The notes under the pieces are model-generated. The model made no database searches. It was given only the letters and a program-made list of their open reading frames with translations, and was not told the origin of the DNA. From contig NZ_BCWI01000011.1 of assembly GCF_001592125.1 (NCBI RefSeq), positions 1 through 64,000 on the forward strand: a stretch of 64,000 nt of DNA. The letters run 5' to 3'. Below are positions 7,138 to 14,245 of this stretch, piece after piece. The position numbers were made by a program, and so were the translations under genes. The stretch is from Microbacterium hominis NBRC 15708 (GTDB lineage: Bacteria; Actinomycetota; Actinomycetes; Actinomycetales; Microbacteriaceae). The number at the start of each line of letters is the position of its first letter. The stretch's first letter is position 1.

Positions 7138-7536
7138 CTATCTGTGGAACCGGACGTAGACCTCGTATCCTTCTACGTCCGGTTCCACCGTCAACTCATG
7201 GGTCCGAAGTATGAGATTTGCTGCGCAGGGGTCTAACCCGGTCGACGTGAGCTCGATGTAGATCCGCTCTTCATCAGAGCGGATGTCGGCAACATTGGGT
7301 ATCCAATCGCATCCCGTTGACCCGGGAACTGTGATGAACAATTGGTGGCCGACGCCCGCTGCTCGAACCAACTCAGTGTCTTCTCCGACCACCTTAAGTG
7401 TGGATGCTGAGGGTGGAACGGTGGCCTCAGGATTTGGGGGTTCCCCGCATCCAACAATTGACGCTCCCATGCCCGTTGCCAAGCAAACTGCCAATGCACG
7501 GATGCTCCACTTGGGAAGGTTGAATGAGCGGCTCAT
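7138..7536 (-). CDS. Small lipoprotein of unknown function
   Basis: A 132-residue protein with a lipoprotein signal: Arg/Lys N-terminus, hydrophobic stretch, and lipobox SIVGC, so it is probably lipidated at Cys and anchored outside the membrane. The mature part begins with a Pro/Glu linker and then a small beta-rich domain with two Cys (GCDW, DPCAAN) that could pair. No family recognised. The ATG at 7536 gives the best signal peptide although no strong ribosome-binding sequence precedes it; a TTG at 7584 would add 16 residues. It faces the protease gene tail to tail, so partnership such as inhibitor or anchor is only a guess. Confidence 0.65.
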   Translation of the reverse strand: MSRSFNLPKWSIRALAVCLATGMGASIVGCGEPPNPEATVPPSASTLKVVGEDTELVRAAGVGHQLFITVPGSTGCDWIPNVADIRSDEERIYIELTSTGLDPCAANLILRTHELTVEPDVEGYEVYVRFHR

Positions 7537-7601
7537 AGGTGTTCTGAACGGGTCGAGGGCTGTCGTGTCTAGATCATCTTCCAACCTGTGGCTGATTCCG
7601 T

Positions 7602-7773
7602 CTATACAGCGCCACCGTTCGTATGTCGGGACGTCGATAACGCACCGGACAGGGCGAGCAAAATGTCGACCGCGAGGAGGCCCAGCGCGACGGGAAGTGG
7701 CCCCGTGTCAACGGCGGCGATCACCTGTGCGGAGAACGCAGCTTCTGGGCACGTCCATCGTGGAACCGCTGAT
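7602..7773 (-). pseudogene. Truncated MFS permease start, second copy
   Basis: Ending at the TAG at 7602-7604, the minus-strand frame reads AFSAQVIAAVDTG then LPVALGLLAVDI, which aligns with the first membrane helix of the permease at 48-1289 (ALFFAQVLALLGTG, LTVALGLLAFDL). Similarity covers only about the first 40 residues, so the gene is a remnant. It sits directly after a decayed arsR, the same order as in the intact module. Confidence 0.6.
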
Positions 7774-8059
7774 CATGAGCGGCGCCCGGCGTAGCCTCTA
7801 CGGCGCGCTTAGCACACCGGATCGCCCCCACCACTAGGACGGTCCCCGCGTGCTCGTCGTTCAGCCGACAGAACATCCGATTCTCTTCCTGGCGGGCCCG
7901 CAAGAGCGGCGACGTCCACCAAATCGTTCATCGCGCTCCCAGCGCTGCTACGCGAGGGCGATCCGGATCGGCGTCGCGTACCCGCGAATGGAGAAGCTCG
8001 ACGGCGATCTCAACGAAGTCGTCCTGGGGTAGACCCTCAGGCGAGGTATCTACGTGCAT
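7774..8059 (-). pseudogene. Frameshifted ArsR-type regulator, second copy
   Basis: From the ATG at 8059 the frame reads MHVDT then a stretch ending FVEIAVELL, parallel to MHVDT and YIELAVEVF in the intact ArsR at 1286-1630. A frameshift follows: the next frame gives ATPIRIALA, matching ATRIRIVLA. The HTH region is missing, and the end reads ENRMFCRLNDEHAG then AIRCAKRAVEATP, matching NRAFYRLIDEHAT and AIRQAEHAVDETP. So this is a broken, diverged relative of the intact regulator with an internal deletion. Confidence 0.7.
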
Positions 8060-8080
8060 GCGCGAATGCCCATATCTGCG

Positions 8081-10036
8081 CTACCTGAGGCGGAGTGCGG
8101 GGTATCCGGAGTAGGCGGACGCGGCGAGCGTCTGCCAGCGGTTGGCGACGCCGACGCTGATGCCGGTGAGGTCGGAGAGGGGCCCGGCGGGCATGATGGC
8201 GGCGAGGGCGAGGAGGGCTGCGCCGCGGAGGGAGACGATGCTGCAGCCGAGGATCTGCAGGTCTTTGACCATCATGCTGTAGTCGGTGTGGGCGCCGGCG
8301 CGCAGCTTGGAGGGGAAGAGCCAGTCGGAGTCGGTGTCCCAGCGGCGTGGGGCGTCGAGCTGGCGTCGGATCAGGGCGGGGAGCGGGTCGCGGAGCCTCA
8401 CGGGGGATGTGCCGATCGTGACGGTCATCTCGTCGCCGGTGTCGGTGATGTCGGATCGGGTGAGTTTCGCGACGGCGGAGCTGGGGCGTCCGAGGGTGCC
8501 GCAGAGCAGGCCGCAGATCCGCGTCCGAAGGGGAATGGTCTCGTCGGTTTCGAAGCGGTGCATCCAGTCGCGGTAGATGGGTATGGGGTAGCTGGTGAAG
8601 GGGTCGATCCAGCGGGACGGCGGCGGGCTCATCCGCGTCGCCCGTCCGGTGTCTGCGGCCCAGCGGATGAAGGTGCGGAGCTGGTCGAGGTGTCGGGGGA
8701 ACTGTTCGAGGTAGTCCTCGACGAGGGTCTGGGAGCCTGTGTGTAGGTCGAGGTTGTTGTCTTCGAGGTAGGTGAGGAAGGCCAGCGCGATCCGGCAGGA
8801 TGAGCGGGCGCGGTCGAAGGTGCCGTCGCTGATGCCGTTGCGGGCGATCAGGAGCCGGGTGCGGGCGACGACGGACCACCGGCAGTAGGGCCCGAGGATC
8901 CGTGCGATCGCGGTGGGGTGGCCGGTGAGGAATCGGTCGAGCCAGCGTTCGAAGTGTGCCCATGCCTGGTCGCGGGGTGGGAGCACGCCGACGTCGGTGA
9001 GGGCGTGGCGCATGAGCTCAGCGGCTTGGGTGATCGGGTGCTCGTCGAGGGCTTCGTGGGAGATCTCGAGGCGCCCGGTGAGCATGTCGCGGATCACCTG
9101 GGCGGATGCGGAGCGCTTCGGCCAGCGAGACATCGACTTGGGTTCGGGGTGGTTCATGAGCCTGACGCGGAGCGGCTCGAGCGTTTCGCGCCGTTCGGGG
9201 GTGCCCACTGCGAAGAGGGCGTCGACGGCGTCGCGTGCACTGCAGGGGAAGCACTTCTTGCCGTCGCGGATGTCTTCGATGCCGCAGCTGGCGCAGATGA
9301 ATGGCGACGGCCGTCCGGCGCAGGGAGTGCAGGCGAGGGTGCCGTCGTCGGCGACGGATGCGACGAGGGTGACGCGCTGGCATCGCGGGCAGGGGCGGCG
9401 GGTGCCGCGGATGATGTCGAAGCAGGGGCTGCAGGTCGCGCCGCCGGTGAAGCGGACTCTGACCCGCGCGGTGCGGCCGCAGTGCACGCAGGGTTCGATC
9501 TTCCCGGGTGCGCACTCTGGGCAGAGCGGGCCGTCCGGGGTGGTGGTGTGGACCAGGCGCACGTTGCCGCAGCGGATGCAGGGCTTCTTCGCGTCGGGGA
9601 GCCGGCGGCGGCAGTTGTTGCAGATCGGGACGCCGTCTCGTCGGATGCAGACGGGGCGTGTCCGCCCGCAGTCGCCGCAGGGCTCAGCGGAGAGCGCGTG
9701 TGCGCACCCGTTGCAGACGCGCCGCTCGTCGGGGCCGCGCCCGATGATCCGTTCTCGGCCGCATCGCTCGCAGACCGGGATCACCACGGCATGCCCGTTG
9801 TCGCGGACCCGGCGGAGCATGCGTTGCAGGATCGCGGGGGTCATCCGGTCGGCGGCATGGGCGAGGTCGGTTGTCGTGCGGACGTAGCGGGCGATGTGCC
9901 CGCGGGTGACGGCGGCGGGAGCGAACTCGACGATGAACTCCGTGAGCGCGGATTCGCCCATGCTCACCCAGGGTTCGCCCTGCGCGAGGAGATGGTGGAC
10001 GGTGTCGGGGAGTGCGGTGGTGGGCGGCGAGCTCAC
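8081..10036 (-). CDS. Zinc-ribbon array protein with divergent tyrosine-recombinase domain
   Basis: A 651-residue protein, third gene of a recombinase unit. Residues 89-265 hold 12 CxxC motifs spaced as six zinc ribbons (CERC, CNGC, CGDC, CNNC, CIRC, CPEC, CVHC, CSPC, CPRC, CTPC, CASC, CFPC). Residues about 350-470 resemble a helical core-binding domain. Residues about 490-645 follow a tyrosine-recombinase plan: Arg517 in LGRPSS, SLR at 602-604 where HxxR is expected (His replaced), Trp634 and Tyr642. The GTG at 10036 overlaps the stop of the HTH gene (GTGA). Size and partners recall TnpB of Tn554 (about 630 residues), but the zinc array is unlike it. Likely role: DNA-binding accessory or second recombinase. 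Confidence 0.7.
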   Translation of the reverse strand: MSSPPTTALPDTVHHLLAQGEPWVSMGESALTEFIVEFAPAAVTRGHIARYVRTTTDLAHAADRMTPAILQRMLRRVRDNGHAVVIPVCERCGRERIIGRGPDERRVCNGCAHALSAEPCGDCGRTRPVCIRRDGVPICNNCRRRLPDAKKPCIRCGNVRLVHTTTPDGPLCPECAPGKIEPCVHCGRTARVRVRFTGGATCSPCFDIIRGTRRPCPRCQRVTLVASVADDGTLACTPCAGRPSPFICASCGIEDIRDGKKCFPCSARDAVDALFAVGTPERRETLEPLRVRLMNHPEPKSMSRWPKRSASAQVIRDMLTGRLEISHEALDEHPITQAAELMRHALTDVGVLPPRDQAWAHFERWLDRFLTGHPTAIARILGPYCRWSVVARTRLLIARNGISDGTFDRARSSCRIALAFLTYLEDNNLDLHTGSQTLVEDYLEQFPRHLDQLRTFIRWAADTGRATRMSPPPSRWIDPFTSYPIPIYRDWMHRFETDETIPLRTRICGLLCGTLGRPSSAVAKLTRSDITDTGDEMTVTIGTSPVRLRDPLPALIRRQLDAPRRWDTDSDWLFPSKLRAGAHTDYSMMVKDLQILGCSIVSLRGAALLALAAIMPAGPLSDLTGISVGVANRWQTLAASAYSGYPALRLR

Positions 10037-10356
10037 TGCTTGTCGGGGCGGACGAGCTTGGCAGGAACGGTCCGCAGCGACCCAAGCTCGGTGACCGTTC
10101 CGCCAACGACGCGGCTCTGCTTCACGGCGACGTCCTCGAACGTAATGAGGTCGTTCGGGGTGCAACCGAGGATGACGCAAAGCGCGTCGAGGACCTCCAT
10201 GTTGAGTCGTTGCGGGGGGCTCGTCACCAGCCGATAGACCTGCTCCCTCGAGAGGGAGACGCCCTGCTCGGCCAGCAGCGGGACGAGGTCGGTGGTCTTG
10301 AAGATGTCGCGCTCGGCGAGCCGCCGGCGCAGGTGCCACTCGAACCTGCGGGTCAT
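10033..10356 (-). CDS. Cro/C1-type helix-turn-helix protein of the recombinase unit
   Basis: A 107-residue protein with an XRE-like HTH at residues about 20-75 (LVPLLAEQGVSLSREQVYRL, then LDALCVILGCTPNDLI). Both ends overlap neighbours by 4 bp: its ATG with the stop of the integrase gene (10353-10356), its stop with the GTG of the zinc-ribbon gene (10033-10036). Such strict coupling suggests the three proteins act together. It could be a directionality factor, a repressor of the unit, or a structural subunit comparable in position to Tn554 TnpC. Confidence 0.8.
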   Translation of the reverse strand: MTRRFEWHLRRRLAERDIFKTTDLVPLLAEQGVSLSREQVYRLVTSPPQRLNMEVLDALCVILGCTPNDLITFEDVAVKQSRVVGGTVTELGSLRTVPAKLVRPDKQ

Positions 10357-11447
10357 GCGACGCCCTCCTTCTTTCCGAGCACCCGATCGAGCGCTTCGTG
10401 AAACACCCGGTTCTTCCAGTCATCGCTGACCGAGGTGTAGATCGCCGTCGTCGAGGAGTGGTGATGCCCGACCTGCTCCTGCACGAACCGCTCGGCGTAG
10501 CCGAACTCGATCAAATGCGTCACATACGAGTGCCGCAAGCTGTGCAGGGTCAGCATCGGATCCAGGTCGAGGTCGTCGCGGATCCGCGCGAATCGGACGT
10601 CCGCCGTGCGGGTGCTGATCCGGGTGCGACGTTCGCTCAGCCAGAGCGCCGCGGCCTCGTCCGTCGCGATCCGCGGCCGGATCTCCTCCACCCAGACCTT
10701 CAACCCCCGGGTGGCCCACTCGAACTCCGGCAGCGCGAGAATCGTGCGGCGCCGCGGCGGCGAACCCTTCATCGCCTTCCCGTAGCGGACGTGGACCTTC
10801 CCGTACGGTCCCCAGTCGGGCATGTGGGGGTTCGGTCGCAGATCGTTGACGTCCAACATCACCGCCTCGCGGCGGCGGAGGCCGAAAGCGTAGACGGTCT
10901 TGAACAGCTGCGCGTCTCGTAGCGCCGGTAGCGCCGCCTTCCCGCGACTCGCGATGAGGTCCTCAGCGATCTCGTCGGCCCGGGCGAAGAACGCTTCGAG
11001 CTCGTCGTACCCGAATGGGCGCCGCGACGCGCGCGCTTCGAATTCGGCCAGATGTGAGTGCGTGTTCCAGGGGTGGCAGATCTGTGCGGGGACGAGCCCG
11101 AACCGCTCGAGGCAGACGTCGTGCCAGTCGTAGGCCGGGTTGACGAGGAACTCGCAGAACAGCTTGATCATCAGATGGTAGCCGCGGATCGTGGAGTGTG
11201 CGGCCGGCTGCGGCCTCGACAGTAGTGACGACGTGAAGTCCTCGACGTCCCGCGGACCCCAGTTCCACGGATACTCGCCGGTGAACTCCTGGAACCGCCT
11301 CACACCCCACAACCGCGCTTCCACTGTCGACGTCGACAACCCGCGGGAGCGCAGCGAGATCGCGTACCGGTCCAGCATGTCGGTGAACGTGGCGCGCTCG
11401 GGATCCAGCTGCACGACCGGCGCGAGAACCAAGCGGTGCGAAACCAT
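10353..11447 (-). CDS. Tyrosine recombinase/integrase
   Basis: A 364-residue site-specific recombinase. The N-terminal SAM-like core-binding domain covers about 20-115. The catalytic domain has all six residues: Arg191 (GLRRRE), Lys227 (AMKGSP), His302 and Arg305 (HSLRH), His328 (VGHHHSSTTAIY) and the nucleophile Tyr337. Length matches XerC/D-like and Tn554 TnpA proteins. The ATG at 11447 has GGAGGG just upstream. It is first in a three-gene unit reading away from the cpaF junction at about 11,763, which fits an element whose recombinase gene lies at one end. Repeats at 11,469-11,557 and 11,735-11,753 are candidate binding sites. Confidence 0.9.
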   Translation of the reverse strand: MVSHRLVLAPVVQLDPERATFTDMLDRYAISLRSRGLSTSTVEARLWGVRRFQEFTGEYPWNWGPRDVEDFTSSLLSRPQPAAHSTIRGYHLMIKLFCEFLVNPAYDWHDVCLERFGLVPAQICHPWNTHSHLAEFEARASRRPFGYDELEAFFARADEIAEDLIASRGKAALPALRDAQLFKTVYAFGLRRREAVMLDVNDLRPNPHMPDWGPYGKVHVRYGKAMKGSPPRRRTILALPEFEWATRGLKVWVEEIRPRIATDEAAALWLSERRTRISTRTADVRFARIRDDLDLDPMLTLHSLRHSYVTHLIEFGYAERFVQEQVGHHHSSTTAIYTSVSDDWKNRVFHEALDRVLGKKEGVA

Positions 11448-11468
11448 TCACCCTCCAGCGGATGCATT

Positions 11469-11557
11469 AGACGCAACAGGAATGGCATTCAACGTAACAC
11501 ACAGTCAACAGACGCAACGCATATTGCGCCTCGGGACCCAGTTGCATCAGGTGTTAC
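11469..11557. repeat. Cluster of short repeats upstream of the integrase, possible arm sites
   Basis: AGACGCAAC occurs at 11469-11477 and 11510-11518. GTAACAC (11494-11500) and GTGTTAC (11551-11557) are inverted copies. CGCAA-N6-TTGCG is at 11513-11528. AGTTGCA at 11540-11546 repeats the arm of the core-like site at 11735. Together they resemble recombinase or accessory-protein binding sites near an element end. Confidence 0.45.
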
Positions 11558-11734
11558 GGTCAGAGCCCGATTTCGCCGATAACCCCGTTAACCAGGCACA
11601 AATGAAATCGCGCACCAGAATGATCGCCTCGCTTCATTGGGGTCGGAGCTGCCCCCACTGGGTGGGCGGGCACCGCAGCCAGCCGTGCGCGACGAAACTC
11701 CGCACCAAATCAACGATCATGCGATGCGGCGCGC

Positions 11735-11753
11735 AGTTGCAAGAAATGCAACT
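11735..11753. repeat. Core-like inverted repeat at the element/cpaF junction
   Basis: AGTTGCA (11735-11741), 5-bp spacer AGAAA, TGCAACT (11747-11753). Tyrosine recombinases act on short inverted arms around a 5-8 bp crossover, and this site lies about 10 bp from where cpaF similarity ends. Confidence 0.5.
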
Positions 11754-11762
11754 CTGCCCGCT

Positions 11763-12584
11763 TGTGCCCTCCAGACTCGGCTGGCGCCCCTGCAACGCGA
11801 CGATGTCGGGAGCCGTCACGGCGAGCTCGAAGGTCTCCTCCACGGTGATGATCCGCTGCTCGGGAGCGCACGCGCCGATGAGCGCGGCGAGCAGCGTCGT
11901 CTTCCCCGCGTGCGTGGCGCCGGAGACGAGCACGTTGCGACCGCCGGTCATCGCGTCGCGCAACAGGTCGGCCACGCCGAGGGGAAGCGATCCGGCGCGG
12001 ACGAGATCGTCGAGGGAGCGCCGAGCCGGCAGGAATTTGCGGATGTTCACGGCGAAATGCGCGCGCGTGATATCCGGAATCACGACGTGCAGTCGGCTCC
12101 CGTCCGGGAGCGAGGCGTCGACGAACGGCTGGCTGAGATCGACTCGGCGCCCGGTGGCGTGCAGCATCTTCTCGACCACATCGCGCACCGCCTCGTCGGT
12201 CAGTCGCATCGCCACGCGCTCGCTTCGCCCCGCTCGGGCCGCGAAGACGGCGCCCGGGCCGTTGATCCAGATCTCCTCGACCTGCGGATCATCCAGGAGC
12301 ACCTGCAACGGACCGTAGCCGGTGACGCGCGCGAGCACCTCGCGCACCGCCGCGTCCTCGTCGTCGACGAACTCCAGTCCCCGTGCGAGGGCGTAGTCAT
12401 TGTGGTGTCTCACCTCCGCGGTCGCCAGCTGCGCGGCGCGATCGGGATGCCGCAGCGGGTCGGCCTGCTCATCGCGCAGGCGGTCGCGCACCCGGTCGGC
12501 GATCGCGCGCAGCACCATCGTCGACGCCGCCGAGATCGTTCCCTCCGGCGCGACGGACGTGGGGGCGGATGCGGAGGGGGTCAT
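11763..12584 (-). pseudogene. cpaF: Truncated CpaF/TadA-type pilus-assembly ATPase
   Basis: The first 274 codons encode the N-terminal part of a secretion/Tad-pilus ATPase: the N-terminal domain (GYGPLQVLLDDPQVEEIWIN), Walker A GATHAGKTT at about 222-230, and RIITVEETFEL. Similarity ends after the residues LEGT; the normal continuation with the His box, VGEVR motif and C-terminal domain is absent. The open frame continues to 11634 with a Cys-rich 42-residue tail made of element DNA. A normal protein has about 400 residues. The 3' half and any tadB/tadC genes would lie beyond the left edge. The gene is divergent from lsr2. Confidence 0.8.
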
Positions 12585-12676
12585 GGCGGCATCCTCACAT
12601 CGACGAGGGCCGGCGCGCCGAGACTATCCACAGCGCTCCCGCGCCGTCGCGCGGAATGCCGAGGGCGGGCGGCAAG

Positions 12677-12762
12677 AGAAAAGAAACCCCGCCCTTTACC
12701 GTTGCAGCAGAAAAGAAACAACCCTGTCGAAAAACAGGAAAAGGTGCGGTAATCTCTCGGCC
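12677..12762 (+). promoter_or_regulatory. lsr2 leader with direct repeats and a hairpin
   Basis: AGAAAAGAAAC occurs at 12677-12687 and 12709-12719, 32 bp apart or about three helical turns. CCTGT (12723-12727)/ACAGG (12734-12738) can form a small hairpin. The stretch is much more A-rich than its surroundings, the kind of DNA Lsr2 binds, so autoregulation is possible. Confidence 0.35.
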
Positions 12763-13110
12763 ATGGCACGCAGAGAAATCAAGACGTATATCGTGGTCGA
12801 CGATCTCACCGGCGAGGAGATTCCCGAAGAGGACTCCGTCAGCATTCAATTCAGCTACGGCGGGCAGGCGTACGAAATCGATCTGTCGAGGCAGAATGCG
12901 ACGAAGCTGGATGACTTCCTCGCCCCCTACATCGACAAGGCCCGACGGGTGCGCTCGTTCGGCGCGGCGCCGGCGCGGCGCGCCGCTCCCGCCGCGCGCA
13001 CGCGCGATCTGGAGGCCGTCCGCGCCTGGGCGCGCTCCAACGGCCACACCGTGAGCACGCGCGGACGAGTGGCGAAGTCCCTGCTCGAGGCGTACGACGC
13101 CGCGCACTGA
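12763..13110 (+). CDS. lsr2: Lsr2 nucleoid-associated protein
   Basis: A 115-residue histone-like protein that bridges AT-rich DNA and silences foreign genes in actinobacteria. The N-terminal dimerisation domain begins ARREIKTYIVVDDLTG, with YEIDLS and the helix NATKLDDFLAPYI. A short Ala/Arg linker follows. The C-terminal DNA-binding domain contains the AT-hook-like RGR in STRGRVAKSLLEAY. Length is normal. It lies about 1 kb from the island junction, fitting a silencer next to incoming DNA, although lsr2 itself is core. Confidence 0.95.
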   Translation: MARREIKTYIVVDDLTGEEIPEEDSVSIQFSYGGQAYEIDLSRQNATKLDDFLAPYIDKARRVRSFGAAPARRAAPAARTRDLEAVRAWARSNGHTVSTRGRVAKSLLEAYDAAH

Positions 13111-13161
13111 TTCCTCCGCCGGCGGGCGGGCGGATCCTCCGCCGCGGCGCCCTGCTTGTGT

Positions 13162-13185
13162 TGTGGTCTGACCACAGAGTACGAT
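13162..13185 (+). promoter_or_regulatory. FadR-like palindrome and leaderless promoter
   Basis: TGTGGTC-T-GACCACA (13162-13176) is a perfect 15-bp palindrome containing TGGTCNGACCA, the core known for FadR/PdhR-type GntR regulators. A -10 hexamer TACGAT (13180-13185) ends exactly 6 nt before the GTG at 13192. The operator would cover the promoter spacer and block transcription. Confidence 0.6.
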
Positions 13186-13191
13186 TTCTTC

Positions 13192-14019
13192 GTGCTCACG
13201 ATTCCCGAGACCCTTCAGGCGCAGGCCGACGCGGCCGTCCATAAGGCGGACGGCGTCCTCTCCCCCGGGCGTTTCGCCGTTTCCGGCATGCTGGCCGGCG
13301 CCTACATCGGAATCGGCGTCGTCCTCATGGTCGCCACCGCCGGCCCCCTCCTGGCAGCGGGCGATGGCCTCGCCAAGCTGGTCGCCGGCGTCGTGTTCGG
13401 CGTCGCCCTGACCCTCGTGGTCTTCGCCGGGGCCGACCTGCTCACGAGCGCGATGATGATCCTCCCCCAGGGCGCCCTCATGGGAGCCGTCGGCTGGTGG
13501 CGTGCGATCGGCACCATGGCAGCCACCTTCCTCGCCAACCTCGTCGGCGCCCTCCTCTTCGCCGCGCTCATCGTCGCCTCGGGCGTGCTGCACGCCAACG
13601 CACCCGCCGGCAAGATGATCGCCGACATGCTCGCCGCCAAGGCGGAGGAAGGCCCCCTGCAGCTGTTCGTCCGCGGCATCCTCTGCAACGTGCTCGTGTG
13701 CCTTGCGATCTGGATGTGTGCACGCGTGCGCTCCGACGTCGCAAAGATCCTCCTGATCTTCGCCGCGATCCTCGCTTTCATCAGCTCGGGTTTCGAGCAC
13801 GTCGTCGCGAACATGACCACGTACGGCATCGGCCTGTTCAGCGGCGACCCGCACTTCACCTGGGGCCTCTTCGCCAACAACATGCTCTGGGTGGGCCTGG
13901 GCAACCTCGTCGGCGGCGGGATCGTCGTCGGTCTGGGTTACTGGATCATCGGCGGCCGTCCCCGTCTGGCAGCCGCGTCGACGGTATCCGCTCCGGAGTC
14001 GGTCGAGACCACTGGCTAG
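13192..14019 (+). CDS. Formate/nitrite transporter (FNT) family channel
   Basis: A 275-residue inner-membrane channel of the FocA/NirC family, which moves formate, nitrite or related anions. Six membrane helices are evident, with FNT signatures such as FAGADLLTSAMM, the NLVGALL segment, ISSGFEHVVANM and NLVGGGIVVGL. GTG at 13192 was chosen because the promoter geometry fits a leaderless start and the protein then begins TIPETLQAQADAA, as usual for the family. It stands alone, so the substrate cannot be inferred from neighbours. Its TAG stop forms part of the -10 element (TAGACT) of the following tRNA gene. Confidence 0.9.
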   Translation: MLTIPETLQAQADAAVHKADGVLSPGRFAVSGMLAGAYIGIGVVLMVATAGPLLAAGDGLAKLVAGVVFGVALTLVVFAGADLLTSAMMILPQGALMGAVGWWRAIGTMAATFLANLVGALLFAALIVASGVLHANAPAGKMIADMLAAKAEEGPLQLFVRGILCNVLVCLAIWMCARVRSDVAKILLIFAAILAFISSGFEHVVANMTTYGIGLFSGDPHFTWGLFANNMLWVGLGNLVGGGIVVGLGYWIIGGRPRLAAASTVSAPESVETTG

Positions 14020-14031
14020 ACTGGTCGCCGC

Positions 14032-14113
14032 GCGGGAGTGGTGAAATCGGCAGACACGCAGGATTTAGGTTCCTGTGCCTTCGGGCGTGTGGGTTCAAGT
14101 CCCACCTTCCGCA
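14032..14113 (+). tRNA. tRNA-Leu (UAG)
   Basis: Acceptor arms GCGGGAG (14032-14038) and CTTCCGC (14106-14112), anticodon stem CAGGA/TCCTG around TTTAGGT giving anticodon TAG, a class II variable arm (GCCTTCGGGCGT) and T-arm GGTTCAAGTCC. CCA is not encoded. A TAGACT hexamer lies 9 bp upstream. Confidence 0.92.
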
Positions 14114-14245
14114 CGGACGACGTCGCCGCAGAGCGGCCGGTGTGATCAGCCGATTCACCGCAATCACTCGGGAACCGCGCCGGTAGACTGACCGCGACCG
14201 CTCCCCTGAGCGACCTTCCACCGCCGATCTACCGACGGGAACCCT

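Noticed and set aside
8913..10237. Plus-strand frames of 324 and 439 codons opposite the zinc-ribbon gene
   Set aside because: Antisense to the CxxC array, which is clearly the real coding strand.
11634..11762. Cys-rich 42-residue tail of the CpaF frame as a real domain
   Set aside because: Similarity to CpaF stops at codon 274 and the tail is encoded by element DNA including the inverted repeat.
1..11763. Island as a prophage
   Set aside because: No capsid, tail, terminase, lysis or phage replication gene is present in the visible part.
12595..13854. Long minus-strand open frame (419 codons) across lsr2 and the FNT gene
   Set aside because: Antisense to two well-recognised genes; composition is the Glu/Gly/Asp/His-rich pattern of a high-GC shadow frame and has no domain.
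14032..14113. tRNA-Leu suspected as pseudo because CCA is not encoded
   Set aside because: All arms pair and CCA is often added after transcription in actinobacteria.
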